NCBI RefSeq assembly: GCF_003626645.1
Contig: NZ_RBAM01000008.1
Span: 124,001-188,000 of the forward strand
Origin: Streptomyces klenkii
GTDB lineage: Bacteria; Actinomycetota; Actinomycetes; Streptomycetales; Streptomycetaceae
Length of the DNA: 64,000 nucleotides
Direction of reading: 5' to 3'
Made by a program: the position numbers and the translations under genes. Below are positions 49,787 through 58,057 of this stretch, in pieces (position 1 is the stretch's first letter; the number at the start of each line of letters is the position of its first letter). A model generated the notes under the pieces. The model ran no database searches, was not told the origin of the DNA, and saw only the letters and a program-made list of their open reading frames with translations.

Positions 49787-51244
49787 TCACGCCTCATCCC
49801 GTACGAGCCTCAGCAGCCGGTCCAGTACGGTCCGGCCTCCCGCCCGTACGCCGTCGTGCTCGTACTCGTCCGTGACCCACGTCCGCAGCCCGCGGATCGC
49901 GCGCGCCGTGCGCAGCGAGTGCGCGGTGTCGACGTAGAGGTCGTCGTGGTAGACGGCCGCCGCGACCGGCACGGTGTTGCGGGCGAGGCGGGCCGCGTCG
50001 TAGAGCGGTGTCCAGCCCTTGCGTTCGGCGAGGAGTTCGGCGGTGCGGCGCAGCGGGCGCAGGGCGGGGTGGGTGTGCAGCATCCAGGGGTGGACGGTCT
50101 CGCCCGTGAAGAGGAAGCGGTCGCCGCCGGCACCGGGTTCATTGCCGCCATCGGCACCGGACCCGCTGTCGCCACCCGCGCCGTGCCGGTCGAACTGGGG
50201 GAACTCCGCCCGTACGCGCTCGGCCGCCCAGTGCGTCGCCTCCCCGTCCTGGGCATAAATGGCTTCGTGGAGCAACGCGTAGAGCGGGCAGTGGGCGCGG
50301 GAGAGGATCGCCGCGACCTGTTCGCCGAACGCGTCGGAGAGCCGCGGCCCGTCGGGCGTGTCCGCGAAGGCGTCCTCCAAGAGGTAGTGCAGGCGGTGCG
50401 AGCCGTCGCCGGTGCCGAGGAGGATGCCGAGCTGCTGGAAGGCCCGGACGGTCAGGTGGGTGCCGTCGGCGAGGACCTCCTCGTGCTCGGCGAGGTGAGC
50501 GGCGATGCGGCGGGCGGCGGTCTCGTCGCCGGGGTAGCGGTCGTAGTGGGCGAGGGTCTTGCGCTCCATGCGCGGGTAGGCGGCGCGGTAGACGGCGTCC
50601 GCGTCGGCGTCGAGGCCCGGGAGGCCGCCGGTGATCAGCACTTCGGCGAGGCCCTCGGGGGCGAGGGAGAGGTAGGTGACCGCGCAGAAGCCGCCGAAGC
50701 TCTGCCCGAGCACGGTCCACGGCCGGTCGCCGGTGAGCCGGCGGCGGATGTGCTCGCAGTCGCGGACGATGGCGTCGGCGCGGAAGTGCGCGAGGTAGTC
50801 GGCCTGCTGGGCGGGGGTGCCGCGGAGCGGGAGGGTCTGCCGGGTGGCGGGGGTGGAGCGGCCGGTGCCGCGCTGGTCGAGGAGGAGGACGCGGTAGTCC
50901 TCCAGGGCGCGGTCGAGCCAGCTCTCGCGGCCCACGGGGCGGCCGGCGGGGAAGCCCGGTCCGCCCTGGAGGTAGACGAGCCAGGGCAGTTCGTCGTGCT
51001 CGCGGCTCGTCGCGACGACCTCGCGCGCGTAGACCCGTATGTGCTCGCCGGCGGGGTCGTCGTGGTCGAGCGGCACGTCGAAGTGGTGGTCGGTGAGGAC
51101 CAGGCCGGGCTGGCGGTGCCGGCCGGTCACCGACGGTGCCGCCGCACCGGCCCGTACCGCCGCACCGGCGGGTGCGGCGCCGAGCGCCCCTCCGCGCCTC
51201 TGTGCGCCCCCTGCGAGATCCTGCCCGGCGCGGGCATCCGGCAT
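49787..51244 (-). CDS. Alpha/beta hydrolase, proline iminopeptidase (S33)-like
   Basis: A 485-residue protein. Motifs: YLQGGPGFPAGRP (oxyanion loop, HGGPG-like as in S33 peptidases), LLLDQRGTGRSTPA, nucleophile elbow GQSFGG in WTVLGQSFGGFCAVTYL, and a late catalytic Asp/His region (AVYHDDLYVD and YEHDGVR). It should release N-terminal residues from peptides in the cytoplasm. ATG 51244 has a GGATGGA-type site; an internal GTG at 51130 would remove a low-complexity leader but has no ribosome site. A Gly/Ser/Ala insertion (GAGGDSGSGADGGNEPGAGG) interrupts the cap region. It is divergent from an XRE/TPR regulator across an 18-bp tandem repeat array. Confidence 0.85.
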   Translation of the reverse strand: MPDARAGQDLAGGAQRRGGALGAAPAGAAVRAGAAAPSVTGRHRQPGLVLTDHHFDVPLDHDDPAGEHIRVYAREVVATSREHDELPWLVYLQGGPGFPAGRPVGRESWLDRALEDYRVLLLDQRGTGRSTPATRQTLPLRGTPAQQADYLAHFRADAIVRDCEHIRRRLTGDRPWTVLGQSFGGFCAVTYLSLAPEGLAEVLITGGLPGLDADADAVYRAAYPRMERKTLAHYDRYPGDETAARRIAAHLAEHEEVLADGTHLTVRAFQQLGILLGTGDGSHRLHYLLEDAFADTPDGPRLSDAFGEQVAAILSRAHCPLYALLHEAIYAQDGEATHWAAERVRAEFPQFDRHGAGGDSGSGADGGNEPGAGGDRFLFTGETVHPWMLHTHPALRPLRRTAELLAERKGWTPLYDAARLARNTVPVAAAVYHDDLYVDTAHSLRTARAIRGLRTWVTDEYEHDGVRAGGRTVLDRLLRLVRDEA

Positions 51245-51271
51245 GTTTCCATCCTCACGTCGTCACGTAGT

Positions 51272-51411
51272 ACCTGAAATGCGTACCTGAAATGCACCGC
51301 ACACCCGAAACGCACAGCGCATCCGAACCGCACCGCGCATCCGAACCGCGCCGCTCACCTGAAGCGCACGGCGCACCCGAACTGCACGGCACACCTGAAA
51401 ATGCACGGCGT
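51272..51411. repeat. 18-bp tandem repeat array, seven units plus a partial
   Basis: Units at 51285, 51303, 51321, 51339, 51357, 51375 and 51393 follow the consensus ACCCGAACCGCACCGCGC (variants ACCTGAAATG..., ATCCGAACCG...), with a 13-bp partial unit at 51272. Phase is exact until the last unit, which is 19 bp. The array fills nearly the whole 186-bp gap between the divergent hydrolase (51244) and XRE/TPR (51431) genes. Confidence 0.85.
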
Positions 51412-51430
51412 AACCTACCGAGGGGCAGCA

Positions 51431-52813
51431 GTGGCCGAGAACAGCACCCACGGCATACGGGCTGACGGGCCCGCCGAGATCGGCCGGCGCGTGCTGCGGC
51501 TGCGGACGGCCAAGGGCCTCACCCAGCGCCAGCTCGCCGAGCCCGCCTACACCGCCGCCTACATCTCCACTCTGGAGGCCGGCCGGGTCCGCCCCTCCGA
51601 GACCGCCCTGCGCCACCTCGCCGACCGCCTCGGCACCACCGTCGATGAACTCGCCACCGGCCGCCCCGCCCACCTGGCGACGCGGCTGCGGATGCGGCTC
51701 ACCGACGCCCGCCGCACGCTGGCCACCGGCGCCGCCGAGGACGCCGCCGTGCGCTACGCGGCGCTGCGCGACGAGGCGGCGGGCGCGGAGCTCACCGCCG
51801 AGCAGGCCGCCGCCCACCTCGGCCTCGGCGACTGCGCCCTGGAGACGGGCGAGCTGACCGAGGCCCGCGACCACTACGCCGCCGCCGAGGCCCTGCTGGC
51901 CGGCGAGCCGCTGCCGCGCCGCGTCCCCGCGCTGCGCGGCCGCGCCACCGCCCACCTCCTGGCGGGCGAACTGCGCTACGCCTGCTACCTGCTGGAGACC
52001 GCGCTGGACGAGCTGAACGCCTCCGGCCTGCACGACCCCGACGCGCTGCTGCTCCTCTACACGGCGTCCATCGCCCCGTATATGGACATGGGGGCGCACG
52101 CCCGCGCCGCGCACGCCGCCGAGCTGGCCCTGGCGCTGGCGCCCCAGGTGGACGACCCGGCGCTCGTCGCCGGCATGCACCGCGGCGTGGCCCGCACGCT
52201 GATCGCCGAGGGCCGCATCAAGGAGGCCGACGCCTCCCTCGCCAAGGCCCAGGAGCTCTACCAGCAGCTGCACATCCGCACCGAGCTCGCGCACTGCCAC
52301 TGGATGCGCGGCTACGTCCGCGCGCAGAACGGCGACCTGGAGGGCGCCGAGAGCGAGCTGCGGACGGCGCGCGACATGCTGGCGTCGAAGCGGGCGCCGC
52401 TGTTCACCGTGCAGGTCGAGGTGGAGCTGGCCGACGTGCTGCGGCGGCGCGGCAAGACCGCCGAGGCGGAGGGGCTGCTGAGCCCGCTGCTGGCGCCGAC
52501 GGCCGCGGAGTCGGCGCTCGGCGCCGAGCGCGGCGCGGTCCACGCGGGCGGCGCGCACCGGCTGCTGGGGCTGATCGCGGAGGAGCGGGGGCTGACCGAG
52601 ACGGCGGAGGAGCACTACTGCGCGGCACTGTCGCTGCTGGAGCGGACGGGGGCCGCGGGAGACCTGGCGGACCTGTGCCGGCTGCTGGGGGACCTGCTGC
52701 GGCGGACGGGCCGCGTCGAGGCGGCGCTGGACGCGTACCGCACGGGCCTCGGCCACCGGGCCGCCCCCGGGACGACCACGCTGGGACCGGCACCGGCGGC
52801 GCCGCCGCTGTAA
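51431..52813 (+). CDS. XRE-HTH regulator with TPR repeats
   Basis: A 460-residue protein starting at GTG 51431 (VAENSTHGIRADGPAEIGRR). The HTH domain spans about residues 17-75 (IGRRVLRLRTAKGLTQRQLAEPAYTAAYISTLEAGRVRPSETALRHLADRLG). The rest is about eight TPR-like helical hairpins (LGLGDCALETGELTEARDHYAAAEALL and later ELAHCHWMRGYVRAQNGDLEGAESELR). Such HTH-TPR proteins respond to peptide or protein ligands in Gram-positive bacteria. It is divergent from a peptidase-like hydrolase, hinting at a peptide signal, and an 18-bp repeat array sits in the shared promoter. It could bind those repeats, but this is inference. Confidence 0.88.
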   Translation: MAENSTHGIRADGPAEIGRRVLRLRTAKGLTQRQLAEPAYTAAYISTLEAGRVRPSETALRHLADRLGTTVDELATGRPAHLATRLRMRLTDARRTLATGAAEDAAVRYAALRDEAAGAELTAEQAAAHLGLGDCALETGELTEARDHYAAAEALLAGEPLPRRVPALRGRATAHLLAGELRYACYLLETALDELNASGLHDPDALLLLYTASIAPYMDMGAHARAAHAAELALALAPQVDDPALVAGMHRGVARTLIAEGRIKEADASLAKAQELYQQLHIRTELAHCHWMRGYVRAQNGDLEGAESELRTARDMLASKRAPLFTVQVEVELADVLRRRGKTAEAEGLLSPLLAPTAAESALGAERGAVHAGGAHRLLGLIAEERGLTETAEEHYCAALSLLERTGAAGDLADLCRLLGDLLRRTGRVEAALDAYRTGLGHRAAPGTTTLGPAPAAPPL

Positions 52814-53303
52814 CGACGGCGCCGCACGGCTCCGGCCCCTGTGAACAAAGGCATCCCCTTCCGGAGATCCGGAGAAGGGCATCCCCTCGCAAACAGGGCT
52901 CTCCCCCGGCCACGGGCCGCCGCTTGTGGGGGATGCGGCGGTCCGCGGCCGTGTGCCGCAACACCTCACTGCCGGTAGGTCAGTCCCGGCATGTTGCAGT
53001 ACGGACAGCACTCTGCCGTCCGCCCGCCCCGTACGGAATCCGCCGCGGGTCCCGGCTCGCCCCCGCCGATCGGAGGGGGTACCTCCGCCGATCGGGGGGA
53101 GCCGTCCGAAGGGCGGTCGGGCGGAGCGCCACGCTCCGTTTTTGGCCATGGTTGTCCGACCGGTACGGCAGGCTGGGGGTGCGTGACCGGAACCGGACCC
53201 CCCTGAACAGGGTCTAGCCGGTCGTGAGCGCACAGAGCAGCGGCAGCAGCAGGCGTGGCATCAGTAGGTGCGACAGCAGTAGGCGTGGAAGAGGTATCGG
53301 CAG
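52814..53303. other. 490-bp gap upstream of a two-component system, with repeats and a terminator
   Basis: No gene I can support. It holds the palindrome-rich TTCCGGAGATCCGGAGAA (52859-52876) between two copies of GGCATCCCCT, a direct repeat around CTCCGCCGATCGG near 53080-53100, a strong intrinsic terminator at 53122-53143, and, just before the regulator gene, two imperfect copies of CAGCAGYAGGCGTGG (near 53246 and 53272). It may contain an untranslated RNA ending at the terminator. Confidence 0.4.
53122..53143 (+). terminator. Intrinsic terminator with T5 tract
   Basis: CGGAGCG (53122-53128), loop CCA, CGCTCCG (53132-53138), then TTTTT (53139-53143). It is 310 bp after the XRE/TPR stop and 160 bp before the response regulator, so it either ends a long 3' tail or terminates an RNA made in this gap. 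Confidence 0.75.
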
Positions 53304-54044
53304 GTGATCCGTGTTGCGGTGGTGGACGACGAGCAACTCGTCCGGTCCGGGCTGCGGATGATCCTGGGCACGGCCCCGGACATCGAGGTGGTCGCCGACT
53401 GCGGCGGCGGCGAGGCCGTGGCGACCGTGCGCGACTGCGCCCCCGACGTCGTCCTGCTGGACATCCGGATGCCGGACGTCGACGGGCTGACCGTCCTGCG
53501 CGCGCTGCGCGGCGCCCCGCGCCCGCCCGCGGTCGCCATGCTCACGACGTTCGACGCCAACGAGTACCTGGCGGCGGCCCTGCGCGGCGGCGCGACCGGC
53601 TTCCTGCTCAAGGACACCGACCCCGAGCAGCTCGTGCAGGCCGTGCGGACCCTCGCCGCGGGCGGCAGCGTGCTCGACCCCGGCGTGACCCGCGCGGTGA
53701 TCGGCGGCTACCTCGCCTCCGAGGCGGAGACGACGGCCGCCGAGGCGATCTCGGCGCTCACCCCGCGCGAGCGGGAGGTGCTCGCGCACCTCGGCGCGGG
53801 GCTGGCCAACCCGCAGATCGCCGAGCGGATGGGGCTCGCGCCCAGCACGGTCAAGGACCACGTCCGCGCGGTCCTCGGCAAGCTCGGCGGGCTGAACCGC
53901 GTACAGGCCGCGATCATCGCCGACCGGGCGGGGCTCGTCACGGCGCAGGGCAAGCAGCGGCCGCCGGGCGAAGGCCAGGGCCACGGTCAGGGGGCCGGTA
54001 CGGGCGGCACGAGCGGCGCGGCCGGCGCGGGCGGATCCCGGTGA
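53304..54044 (+). CDS. NarL/FixJ-family response regulator
   Basis: A 246-residue protein starting at GTG 53304 (VIRVAVVDDEQLVRSGL). The receiver has DDE at residues 8-10, phospho-acceptor Asp in VVLLDIRMPDVDG, Thr in AMLTTFD, and Lys in FLLKDTD. The LuxR HTH is at about 150-205 (LTPREREVLAHLGAGLANPQIAERMGLAPSTVKDHV). The C-terminal about 30 residues are Gly/Gln/Ala-rich and not part of the domain. Its stop overlaps the GTG of the kinase gene (GTGA at 54041-54044). Targets unknown. A short regulator-proximal repeat lies just upstream of the gene. Confidence 0.92.
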   Translation: MIRVAVVDDEQLVRSGLRMILGTAPDIEVVADCGGGEAVATVRDCAPDVVLLDIRMPDVDGLTVLRALRGAPRPPAVAMLTTFDANEYLAAALRGGATGFLLKDTDPEQLVQAVRTLAAGGSVLDPGVTRAVIGGYLASEAETTAAEAISALTPREREVLAHLGAGLANPQIAERMGLAPSTVKDHVRAVLGKLGGLNRVQAAIIADRAGLVTAQGKQRPPGEGQGHGQGAGTGGTSGAAGAGGSR

Positions 54045-55180
54045 CGGCCGCCGCGTACCTGCACCGGCTGCCCCCGCGCGTCCGCACCGCCCTCCCGATC
54101 GCCGTCCCCGCGCTGATAGCGGCCCTGGACGCCCTGCTGGTCAACGGGTCGGCGCCCGGCCTGCAATCCGGGGTGTCGCTCGCCTCCGCGGTCGCGCTGC
54201 TGTGGCGGCGGCGCTTCCCGCTCACCGTCTTCGCGGTGACGCTGGCCGGCATCTACATCGGCTACATCTGGTTCGCCCCGATGATCGCCCTGTACACGGT
54301 GGCGACCCTGCGCACCGACCGGCGGCTGCTCGTGGGGGCGGCCGCGCTGCTCGCCGCCGCGCACTTCCTGCCGTACCCGATCTCCGGGCTCTCCTTCGCC
54401 GACCGGCGCGACGTGGCCCTCCAGTTCGTCGACGCGTGCGTCACCGCGGCCACGCCCATCGCCCTCGGCCTGCTCACCCGCACCCGGCGCGAGCTCGGCG
54501 CCCGGCTGGACGAGCTGACGCGCAGCCGGGCGCGCGAGGACCGGCTCCTCGCCGACCAGGTCCTGGCCACCGAGCGCGCCCGGCTCGCCCGTGAGATGCA
54601 CGACGTCGTCGCCCACCAGGTCAGCCTGATCAGCCTGCAAGCGGGCGCCGTGCAGATCAGCACGGGCGACGAGCAGGCGCGCGAAGGCGCCCGCAGGATC
54701 CGCGAGCTGTCGGTGCGCACGCTGGAGGAGCTGCGGCACATGGTCGGCATCCTGCGCGCCGCCGGGGCCGACACCGAGGAGCTCACCCCGCAGCCGCGCC
54801 TCGCGGACCTGCCCCGGCTGATCGAGCTGAGCGCGCTCGACGTGACGTACGAGAACGTGTGCGATCCGGAGGCCGTACGCTCCGAGGCCGTCGAGCGCGC
54901 GGCGTTCCGCACGGTGCAGGAAGCGCTGACCAATGCCCGCAAGCACGCGCCCGGTGCGCGGGTACGGGTGCGGCTGGCGGAGGACGCCGCGGAGAGGCTG
55001 CTGGTGGAGATCCGCAACGGACCGCCGGACGCGGCCGTACCGGCACCGGGGCTGCCCGGCGGCGGGCACGGACTGGTGGGACTGCGCGAGCGGGCGCAGA
55101 GCCTGGGCGGAACTCTTGAGGCGCACGCGACGCGGGAGGGCGGCTTCGTCGTACGGGCCGGGTTCCCGCGCGAGCACTGA
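54041..55180 (+). CDS. Sensor histidine kinase (HisKA_3 type)
   Basis: A 379-residue protein starting at GTG 54041 (VTAAAYLHRLPPRVRTALP). The N-terminal about 150 residues have four or five membrane helices with very short loops, typical of intramembrane-sensing kinases. The HisKA_3 motif is REMHDVVAHQVSLISLQ (His is phosphorylated), followed by ELRHMVGILR. The ATPase domain has the N-box QEALTNARKHAPGA and the G-box GHGLVGLRERAQSLGG. Translational coupling to the regulator upstream makes a complete two-component system. The stimulus is unknown; envelope or membrane stress is plausible from the architecture. Confidence 0.92.
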   Translation: MTAAAYLHRLPPRVRTALPIAVPALIAALDALLVNGSAPGLQSGVSLASAVALLWRRRFPLTVFAVTLAGIYIGYIWFAPMIALYTVATLRTDRRLLVGAAALLAAAHFLPYPISGLSFADRRDVALQFVDACVTAATPIALGLLTRTRRELGARLDELTRSRAREDRLLADQVLATERARLAREMHDVVAHQVSLISLQAGAVQISTGDEQAREGARRIRELSVRTLEELRHMVGILRAAGADTEELTPQPRLADLPRLIELSALDVTYENVCDPEAVRSEAVERAAFRTVQEALTNARKHAPGARVRVRLAEDAAERLLVEIRNGPPDAAVPAPGLPGGGHGLVGLRERAQSLGGTLEAHATREGGFVVRAGFPREH

Positions 55181-55275
55181 GTGGATGGTGAGCCGGGCGA
55201 TGAGTCGAGTGACGACCCGGGAGACGACTCGAACGGCGAGTCAGATGAGTCGGATGAGATGACCCAGGTGACGAG
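55181..55275. repeat. Degenerate GATGAGTC repeats
   Basis: Between the kinase stop and the STAS gene end there are five imperfect copies of GA(T/C)GAGTC(G/A), in direct and inverted orientation (for example GATGAGTCGAG, GACGACTCGA, GATGAGTCGG, GACGAGTCAG). Mutually complementary copies could fold as a terminator between these convergent genes. Confidence 0.5.
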
Positions 55276-55683
55276 TCAGGCGGACTGCGCCGGCAGGGTG
55301 CCGAGGGCGTCGCCGGTGCCGTCGTGCCCCTCGTGGGTGGCCGTGGCCAGGTCCGGGTAGATCTCGAACAGACGGCGCACCCCGAGTGCGCCGAGCACCC
55401 TGTTGACGTGAGAGCCGTCCGCCGCGCCGCCCTGCGGGGGCAGGATGAGTCTCAGGCGCCCCTGACAGGAGCGCATCAGGCGGCGGGCGGCGATGAGCAC
55501 GCCGACGCCGCTGGAGTCGCAGAAGCGCACCTCGGCCAGGTCCAGCACGAGGCTGCGCCGTCCGTCGGCGACCGCGTCGTGCACGCGTTGCCGGACCACC
55601 GGCGACGTCACCAGGTCCATCTCGCCGGAGACGCGGAGGACGGCCCAGTCCCCGCGCTCGGCGTCCTTCACCTTCAACGTCAC
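55276..55683 (-). CDS. STAS-domain anti-sigma factor antagonist
   Basis: A 135-residue protein starting at GTG 55683 (VTLKVKDAERGDWAVLRVSG), with GAAGGGG upstream. The STAS fold is clear: VLRVSGEMDLVTSPVVRQRV, then LVLDLAEVRFCDSSGVGVLIAARR, where the first Ser of DSSG is the usual phosphorylation site. Such proteins release sigma factors from kinase-type anti-sigma partners when dephosphorylated. No partner kinase is adjacent. The frame is open up to ATG 55794, but the added N-terminal part has no family character. It is convergent with the histidine kinase gene. Confidence 0.85.
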   Translation of the reverse strand: MTLKVKDAERGDWAVLRVSGEMDLVTSPVVRQRVHDAVADGRRSLVLDLAEVRFCDSSGVGVLIAARRLMRSCQGRLRLILPPQGGAADGSHVNRVLGALGVRRLFEIYPDLATATHEGHDGTGDALGTLPAQSA

Positions 55684-56161
55684 GCGCTCGAAGCCCCTTC
55701 GCTCGGTCTCTCGCTCCCCGGAACGGACCTTTCCGCAGCCGTGGCTGCCCGGCGTCTCCCCTGTCTGTCCCTCGTGAAACACCGAGGGGCCCAACCGGCC
55801 CCCAACGAGCCTATGCCCAGCTCGAACCGTTAATCCCCAAAGTTCCGGTCACACCCGCATAACACATCGGCACATTCGCGCACGTACGATCCGTAACGAT
55901 CGGCCAGATGTGCGGAACGTGACCGTGGCAATACCATCCGGAGCCGCTCCGCGGGGCGATCTTCACGATGTTCCCCGCAAACGCGGTCGGACTGTCGGAC
56001 CCGGCCACTACATTCGAGGAGTATGTGACCGTGGGCACAAGCGCGGTGCGGCACGGCGCCGTGCATGAGTGCGACGGACACGCTTGCGGACGCCTTTACG
56101 GGCACACTGACAAACACACTTTCGGCGATCGACGGACCGGCGGCGGAGCGGAGGGGCAGCC
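55684..56161. promoter_or_regulatory. Divergent upstream region of STAS and sigma factor genes
   Basis: A 478-bp gap. The section 55845-56000 is less GC-rich than average and includes the direct repeat ACGATC in ACGATCCGTAACGATC, suggesting promoters. No clear ECF-type -35/-10 pair could be fixed by eye. A 75-codon minus-strand frame (55811-56038) shows no family resemblance and is not called. Confidence 0.35.
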
Positions 56162-56728
56162 ATGGCGACCGACGGAGCACCACCCCGGTGGGACCGGAAG
56201 ATGCAGCAGCGGCTCGCGCACGGCGAGGCGGCCGCCCTCGGCGAGCTCTACGACCGCTTCGCCTCCCTCGTGCACACCCTCGCCCATCGCGTCCTGGAGG
56301 ACGAGGCCGCCGCCGACCGCGTCACGCGCGAGGTTTTCGGCCACATCTGGGAGCACCCCGGCGACTTCGACCCCAAGGAGGGCTCGCTGCGCTCCTGGAT
56401 CGCCGGGCTCACCCACCGTCAGGCGGTCGAGCGGCTGCGGCAGTCCCAGAGCGAGGGGGCGGCCACGCCCGAGGAGATCGAGGAGAAGGTGCGGGCGGCG
56501 TCCGCCGCCGCCCGCGCCGACTACATCGTCACGTCCATGCCGGCCCCGCTGCGCGCCGCGCTCGACCTCGCCTACCTGCGCCGCCTCGACTACCGCAGGG
56601 CCGCGGCCCAGCTCGGCGTCACGGAGGACGAGGCGCGGCGCCGCCTGCGCCTCGGGCTCCAGCTGCTCTCCACGGCGCACCGCGGACCGCGCGTGGTCGC
56701 GCCGCCGGCGCACGGAGGGGCACTGTGA
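56162..56728 (+). CDS. RNA polymerase sigma factor, ECF/sigma-70 family
   Basis: A 188-residue protein starting MATDGAPPRWDRKMQQRLAHGE, with GAGGGGCAG upstream. Region 2 is about residues 20-90 (ALGELYDRFASLVHTLAHRVLEDEAAADRVTREVFGHIWEHP), with a reduced match to the usual DVxQExF core. Region 4 is about 120-175 (MPAPLRAALDLAYLRRLDYRRAAAQLGVTEDEARRRLRLGLQLL), with an HTH. The downstream gene overlaps its stop and encodes a zinc-finger protein, the usual arrangement for a sigma factor with its anti-sigma factor. The regulon is unknown. Confidence 0.88.
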   Translation: MATDGAPPRWDRKMQQRLAHGEAAALGELYDRFASLVHTLAHRVLEDEAAADRVTREVFGHIWEHPGDFDPKEGSLRSWIAGLTHRQAVERLRQSQSEGAATPEEIEEKVRAASAAARADYIVTSMPAPLRAALDLAYLRRLDYRRAAAQLGVTEDEARRRLRLGLQLLSTAHRGPRVVAPPAHGGAL

Positions 56729-57987
56729 GCGAGGAGCTCGGCCGGGGCGGCGCGGGCCCGCACGGCGGAAACGGCGCTTCCGGTCCGCCGGGGCGGCCGC
56801 GGATACCGCTGCCGCGGACGGCGGCGGAGGACGGCCCGCGCTGGCCGGAAGCGGCCCCTCTCCCAGCCCCAGCCCCTCCCCCTGAAACGGTCCCGACGTC
56901 GCACAAGGTCCTCAAGTCCCTCCTCGGCGCGTGGGCGCTGGCCGCCTGCTCCCCCGAGGAGACCGCGGCCGTCGAGGCCCATCTGACCGACTGCGCCACC
57001 TGCGCGGACGAAGCCGTACGGCTGCGCGAGGCCGTCGCCCTGCTCCACCCGGAGGACAATCTGGGCCTCGACCCGCGGCTGCGCTCCCGCGTGCTCGCCT
57101 CCTGCCTGGGCCGCCGCCCGGCCCGCGTCCCGGTGCCCGCGTGGGCCGCTCCCTACGACGCGGAGACCGCCCGCCTCGACGCCCTCCTGCACGACATCGG
57201 CGAGGCGGAGTGGCAGGCGCCGGTACGGCTGCGCTGGTTCGACGGCGAGCGGCCCGCCGGGCGGGACACCACGGTGGCCGCGGTCATCGGCCACCTCACG
57301 GCCGTCGACGGCCTCGTCGCGAGCGCGCTGGGCCTGCCGGACCCGCTGGGGGACGGCACGGGATCCCCCGCCGAGCGCACGGAAGCACTGTGGGCGGCAC
57401 GGTCCGCGACGCCGCCGGGTGCGGTGCGGGCCGAGTGGCGGGAGCAGGGCCGCGCGCTGATACGAAGCGCGTCGTTCGCCGACGACGAGGCGGCCGGCCT
57501 GGCCGTCTCATACGGCCCGTCCACGCTCCCCGTGCGCGACGCGTTCCTCGACCGGGCCTTCGAGTGCTGGATCCACGCGGAGGACATCGCCGGCGCCGTG
57601 GACTACCCCTACCGCCCGCCGTCACCCGGCCACCTGCACGAGCTGGTCGGCCTCGCGGCCCGCATGCTCCCGGCCGCGATCGCCGCCCGCCGCCGCGCGG
57701 GCCTCGCCCCGCCGGCCCGTGCCCTGGCCCTGGCGGGCGCGCCCGGCCGCTCCCTCCACCTGGAGGTGGAAGGCAGCGGGGGCGGCCACTGGCACATCCC
57801 CCTGGACTCCCCGGCGGCCACGGCGCCGCCGGAGACCGAGGTCGCCCATGTGGCCCTGGACGCGACGGAGTTCTGCCGGCTGGCCGCGGGCCACGTCCAT
57901 CCGGAGGACGCGGCGGCGGGCCAGTCGGGCGACCGCGAGGCGATCCTGGACGCGCTGTACGCAACAGCGTCACTGTCGCGCATGTAA
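56725..57987 (+). CDS. Putative anti-sigma factor: zinc finger fused to MDMPI (mycothiol-dependent isomerase-like) domain
   Basis: A 420-residue protein starting at GTG 56725, overlapping the sigma stop, with GGAGGGG upstream. A Pro/Gly-rich leader of about 55 residues precedes a zf-HC2-type zinc motif, AVEAHLTDCATCADEAV (HxxxCxxC). From about residue 150 comes an MDMPI/DinB-like fold: VIGHLTAVDGLVASALG supplies one metal His, and FECWIHAEDIAGAV has the E-x3-H pair seen in the maleylpyruvate isomerase. No membrane helix is visible, so it is probably cytoplasmic. It likely binds the sigma factor and may sense thiol or metal state through the fused domain. Confidence 0.82.
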   Translation: MSEELGRGGAGPHGGNGASGPPGRPRIPLPRTAAEDGPRWPEAAPLPAPAPPPETVPTSHKVLKSLLGAWALAACSPEETAAVEAHLTDCATCADEAVRLREAVALLHPEDNLGLDPRLRSRVLASCLGRRPARVPVPAWAAPYDAETARLDALLHDIGEAEWQAPVRLRWFDGERPAGRDTTVAAVIGHLTAVDGLVASALGLPDPLGDGTGSPAERTEALWAARSATPPGAVRAEWREQGRALIRSASFADDEAAGLAVSYGPSTLPVRDAFLDRAFECWIHAEDIAGAVDYPYRPPSPGHLHELVGLAARMLPAAIAARRRAGLAPPARALALAGAPGRSLHLEVEGSGGGHWHIPLDSPAATAPPETEVAHVALDATEFCRLAAGHVHPEDAAAGQSGDREAILDALYATASLSRM

Positions 57988-57990
57988 AAG

Positions 57991-58035
57991 CGGCTGTGGC
58001 CCGCCCGCATCGAGGATGCGGGCGGGCCACAGCCG
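57991..58035. terminator. Perfect 20-bp stem between convergent genes
   Basis: The arms at 57991-58010 and 58016-58035 are perfectly complementary over 20 bp with loop CGAGG. It starts 4 bp after the anti-sigma stop and 23 bp before the purU stop, so it should serve both strands. Confidence 0.9.
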
Positions 58036-58057
58036 TTCACAAAGAAGGACCCACGAC

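Noticed and set aside
51272..51411. CRISPR-like array
   Set aside because: Units are 18 bp and contiguous, with no spacers and no cas genes nearby.
51263..53233. Long minus-strand frame over the XRE-TPR gene
   Set aside because: It is a shadow of the TPR gene and runs through the 18-bp repeats, giving Ala/Val/Arg repeats with no family resemblance.
32372..53300. Antibiotic biosynthetic cluster
   Set aside because: The region has many regulators and exporters, but no polyketide, peptide or terpene synthase gene.
55811..56038. 75-codon minus-strand frame upstream of the sigma factor
   Set aside because: No ribosome site, no domain resemblance, and it covers likely promoter sequence.
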